DNA of 64,000 nt from Lithospermum erythrorhizon (lineage: Eukaryota > Streptophyta > Magnoliopsida > Boraginales > Boraginaceae): contig JADFUC010001903.1 of NCBI GenBank assembly GCA_019722365.1, positions 496,001-560,000 on the forward strand. The letters are read 5' to 3'. A program made the translations under genes and the position numbers. Positions within the stretch are counted from its first letter, which is position 1, and every line of letters starts with the position of its first letter. A model generated the notes under the pieces. It saw nothing but the letters and a program-made list of their open reading frames with translations, did not search any database and had not been told where the DNA came from. Positions 63,201-64,000 of this stretch are shown piece after piece.

Positions 63201-64000
63201 TATACATATATGTGCCAATGATCACATATGTTTTGTTAAGTTAAATGCAGATGGAGTGGACAGTGTATGAACCTTATGTATCAGGATTTCCATGCCTTCT
63301 TCAAAATTGTCTTGCTTTCTAACAAAAAATAAAAATATTTCATGTATCAGCTGGAAGTCCGACTTCAGCTATAAAACCAAAAGGTAGAGAGAATCAAGTA
63401 ACTAGTGGTTCGTCTCATGATCAATCGGATGATGATGATATTGACATGGAATCTGGCCCTTGCGAGCAGAGCACTGACCCCCTCGATTCAAAACGCATTA
63501 AAAGGTAAATAAAGGTGTAGCTCGACGGATATGTAGGTGTGTGTATTGGAAACTTGACCTTAGCCTGGCAACCTTACCTAGCAATAATCTTGATATCCTT
63601 GTAGGATGGTTTCGAATAGGGAGTCTGCTCGTCGCTCAAGAAGAAGAAAACAAGCCCAGTTAACTGAGCTCGAACAGCAGGTAACTGCTAGGTTCCAAAG
63701 GTTGAAAAATTGCCAACAATCTTAAGAGTTGAAAGAAGAGAGAACTGCGATTTAAAATATACATAAATTCAGTATTACCTCAGCCTGATTGTTCTATTAG
63801 TACTGGTACTCATTTACTACCTATATGAAAAACCTACTAATGTCATTGAAACTAGATATGATAGAAATGTATGATTTCCGAGCACATTCATTTGTATGCA
63901 GTATTCTGAAGCCATGTTTGTTTTGTTAAACTGTCAATATGAACATTATTTTCCGTCTCTCATGGTGTCCCGTTCTCTTGTACTTAGGTTGAACAACTTA
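60288..64000 (+). CDS. group C bZIP transcription factor (bZIP9-like), 3' end missing
   Basis: Exons at 60288-60508, 63036-63156, 63351-63504, 63605-63680 and 63988 to the right edge; junctions are GT/AG and in phase. Exon 1, after two one-base breaks (near 60319 and 60350), carries KRSPSELF then EELFKHASVQDFD, the conserved N-terminal motif of group C bZIPs. Exon 2 ends YDSQSSICG. Exon 3 holds a Ser-rich acidic stretch (SGSSHDQSDDDDIDME) and ends KRIKR. Exon 4 is the basic region NRESARRSRRRKQ with the invariant Asn and Arg, then the zipper begins (LTELEQQ, VEQL). The Asp/Glu-rich segment before the basic region also fits. These nuclear factors bind ACGT elements, usually as heterodimers with group S1, in sugar and energy signalling. 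Most of the zipper lies beyond the window. Intron 1 is 2.5 kb. Confidence 0.88.
60509..63035 (+). other. bZIP intron 1, large, with foreign-looking content
   Basis: A 2.5-kb AT-rich intron. The only coding-like material is the exon-like block at 61684-61865 and a G-rich frame at 61298-61492. No transposon ends were recognised. Confidence 0.6.
61684..61865 (+). other. exon-like block of unknown origin in the bZIP intron
   Basis: Opens after a good acceptor (GTTTTGCCTTTTAG) and ends at a consensus donor (GTAAGT). One frame is fully open: DPSCGQPGRSGFELKDF then IVDEGCLIYLPIKY and SPVDWETEKSLLIKG. I do not recognise the protein. It could be a captured or relocated exon, or an alternative cassette exon. 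Its in-frame stop follows directly at the donor. Confidence 0.4.

Noticed and set aside
1..64000. tRNA or rRNA genes
   Set aside because: No convincing GGTTCGANNCC-type T-arm within a cloverleaf context and no rRNA-like block was seen on either strand.

Overview
The window is nuclear DNA from a eudicot plant. It is AT-rich and intron-rich, and it carries plant-specific families: an S-domain receptor kinase, EXO70, a plant CNGC channel, an RSZ22-type splicing factor, a fasciclin-like AGP, a DUF1644 protein and a group C bZIP. It also holds Stowaway-type MITEs and a Ty1/copia LTR retrotransposon. I cannot name the species from sequence alone. No bacterial, organellar or viral genome segment is evident.

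Layout. 1-7.3 kb: possible last exon of a plus-strand gene (78-131), an intronless SD2-5-like receptor kinase on the minus strand, then AT-rich intergenic DNA with a MITE. 7.3-13.6 kb: an intronless EXO70 gene (minus) with an unusual three-unit repeat at its C-terminus, a duplicated leader, and a gap holding a pair of direct repeats around coding-like debris. 13.6-23.6 kb: a very large coiled-coil protein (about 2,480 codons, at least nine exons, plus) ending in a membrane anchor. 25.8-27.6 kb: RSZ22-type SR splicing factor, with a 97-bp tandem repeat just downstream. 31.9-35.0 kb: a cyclic-nucleotide-gated channel. 35.4-36.1 kb: a frame-broken fasciclin-like AGP. 39.4-40.7 kb: a DUF1644 zinc-finger protein. 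40.7-44.8 kb: gene-free AT-rich DNA with a 92-bp tandem array. 44.8-53.5 kb: an RlmH/SPOUT-type rRNA methyltransferase gene (minus), six exons, whose second intron holds a degraded copia element of about 6.2 kb. 53.5-60.2 kb: gene-free, repeat-rich. 60.3-64 kb: a group C (bZIP9-like) bZIP gene running off the right edge.

The genes do not form one pathway. They look like an ordinary plant neighbourhood spanning receptor signalling, exocytosis, Golgi or endomembrane tethering, splicing, Ca2+ signalling, cell wall, organellar rRNA modification and transcription. From memory, EXO70G1, the coiled-coil protein and RSZ22 lie near each other on Arabidopsis chromosome 4 (At4g31540, At4g31570, At4g31580), with FLA5 and SD2-5 not far away, which would make this a conserved syntenic block.

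The most notable observations are the methyltransferase gene split by a same-orientation copia insertion and recoverable only exon by exon, the 21-residue triplicate at the EXO70 C-terminus, and many single-base frame breaks in otherwise conserved exons. The breaks fall in several unrelated neighbours and spare others, so they look more like consensus errors than gene death.
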